Shown here piece by piece: positions 63,767 through 64,000 of a stretch of 64,000 bases of DNA. The notes beneath the pieces were generated by a model. That model ran no database searches. It was given only the letters and a program-made list of their open reading frames with translations, and was not told where the DNA came from. The DNA comes from Streptomyces sp. NBC_01460 (GTDB lineage: Bacteria; Actinomycetota; Actinomycetes; Streptomycetales; Streptomycetaceae). The position numbers and the translations under genes were made by a program. Each line of letters begins with the position of its first letter. Position 1 is the stretch's first letter. Location: the NCBI RefSeq assembly GCF_036227405.1, contig NZ_CP109473.1, positions 434,001 through 498,000 on the forward strand, in the 5' to 3' direction.

Positions 63767-64000
63767 TCAGGGGCGCGGGTCGGATTCGTCGTCCGGCGCT
63801 CCGCAGTCCTCGCCGGGCCGGAGGCCGTTGTTCCGGGCGATGGCCCACAGCGGGAAGACGAACCAGCAGACCAGGAACCACAGGGCCATGGCGCCGACCA
63901 GCCACAGGGCCACCACGTTGTGCAACGCCACCCGCATGATGAGCAGGAGCGTGCTGCACATCGTGCAGAAGAGGAGGCCGAGCCCCAGCTTCGTCAGGCG
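63767..64000 (-). CDS. Small membrane protein (5' end outside window)
   Basis: The frame is open to the window edge; an internal ATG lies at 63961. At least two hydrophobic segments are visible: LGLGLLFCTMCSTLLLIM, and VVALWLVGAMALWFLVCWFV, followed by FPLWAIARNNGLRPGEDC and an acidic tail. Function unknown. Its stop lies 21 bases from the convergent VOC gene. Confidence 0.7.
   Translation of the reverse strand, partial: RLTKLGLGLLFCTMCSTLLLIMRVALHNVVALWLVGAMALWFLVCWFVFPLWAIARNNGLRPGEDCGAPDDESDPRP

Overview
The window is very GC-rich with strong G/C bias at third codon positions. It carries a complete WhiE-type spore-pigment polyketide cluster, Tat and lipoprotein signals, DUF6479 and class F sortase proteins, and a single rare in-frame TTA codon seen by eye. 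All of this points to a Streptomyces chromosome. No tRNA, rRNA, CRISPR array or intact mobile element was recognised.

Layout. 1-7952: spore-pigment type II PKS. Seven genes run leftward (SchA/CurD-like ORFI, cupin, KS-alpha, KS-beta, ACP, aromatase/cyclase, TcmI-like cyclase). A divergent FAD hydroxylase lies on one side and a convergent O-methyltransferase, cut by the window edge, on the other. 7991-16685: a protein with two fused alpha/beta hydrolases, a TetR remnant beside paaK, a class F sortase with a surface-protein partner, a decayed IS5-family element, VOC and GNAT genes, and an acyl-CoA synthetase. 16969-22760: a secreted serine hydrolase, then a TetR regulator divergent from a siderophore-interacting flavoprotein and a large FMN/FAD/2Fe-2S fusion oxidoreductase. 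22761-24786: a secreted GH10-CBM2 xylanase with palindromic operators.

24787-40114: the most distinctive region. It is a predicted polysaccharide utilisation locus of LacI plus about 14 kb of tightly packed, often overlapping genes: solute-binding lipoprotein, two permeases, SDR, two heparinase II/III-like lyases, DUF624 membrane protein, secreted beta-helix protein, secreted SGNH esterase, secreted PL8 lyase and CE7 deacetylase. Signal peptides suggest a division of labour. PL8, beta-helix and SGNH enzymes act outside. The ABC transporter imports unsaturated oligomers. The two heparinase-like enzymes, CE7 and SDR finish the job in the cytoplasm. The substrate looks like an acetylated, uronate-containing polysaccharide but is not settled. 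Two near-identical 16-bp operator candidates flank the lacI-ABC promoter, and the beta-helix gene has a TTA fourth codon.

40153-51545: a phytoene-dehydrogenase-like oxidoreductase, a DinB-like protein, a Ser/Thr kinase fused to eight TPR units, an MpaB-family protein, an RlmG-like methyltransferase, a secreted endonuclease I, a glutaminase-STAS fusion, DUF1269 and baeRF-type proteins. 51657-64000: a small secreted protein, phosphoketolase, a semialdehyde dehydrogenase, a HATPase anti-sigma-like protein, a PaoABC-like molybdenum hydroxylase operon, a DUF6479 membrane protein, a CDF metal transporter, a two-domain VOC protein and a membrane protein cut by the window end.
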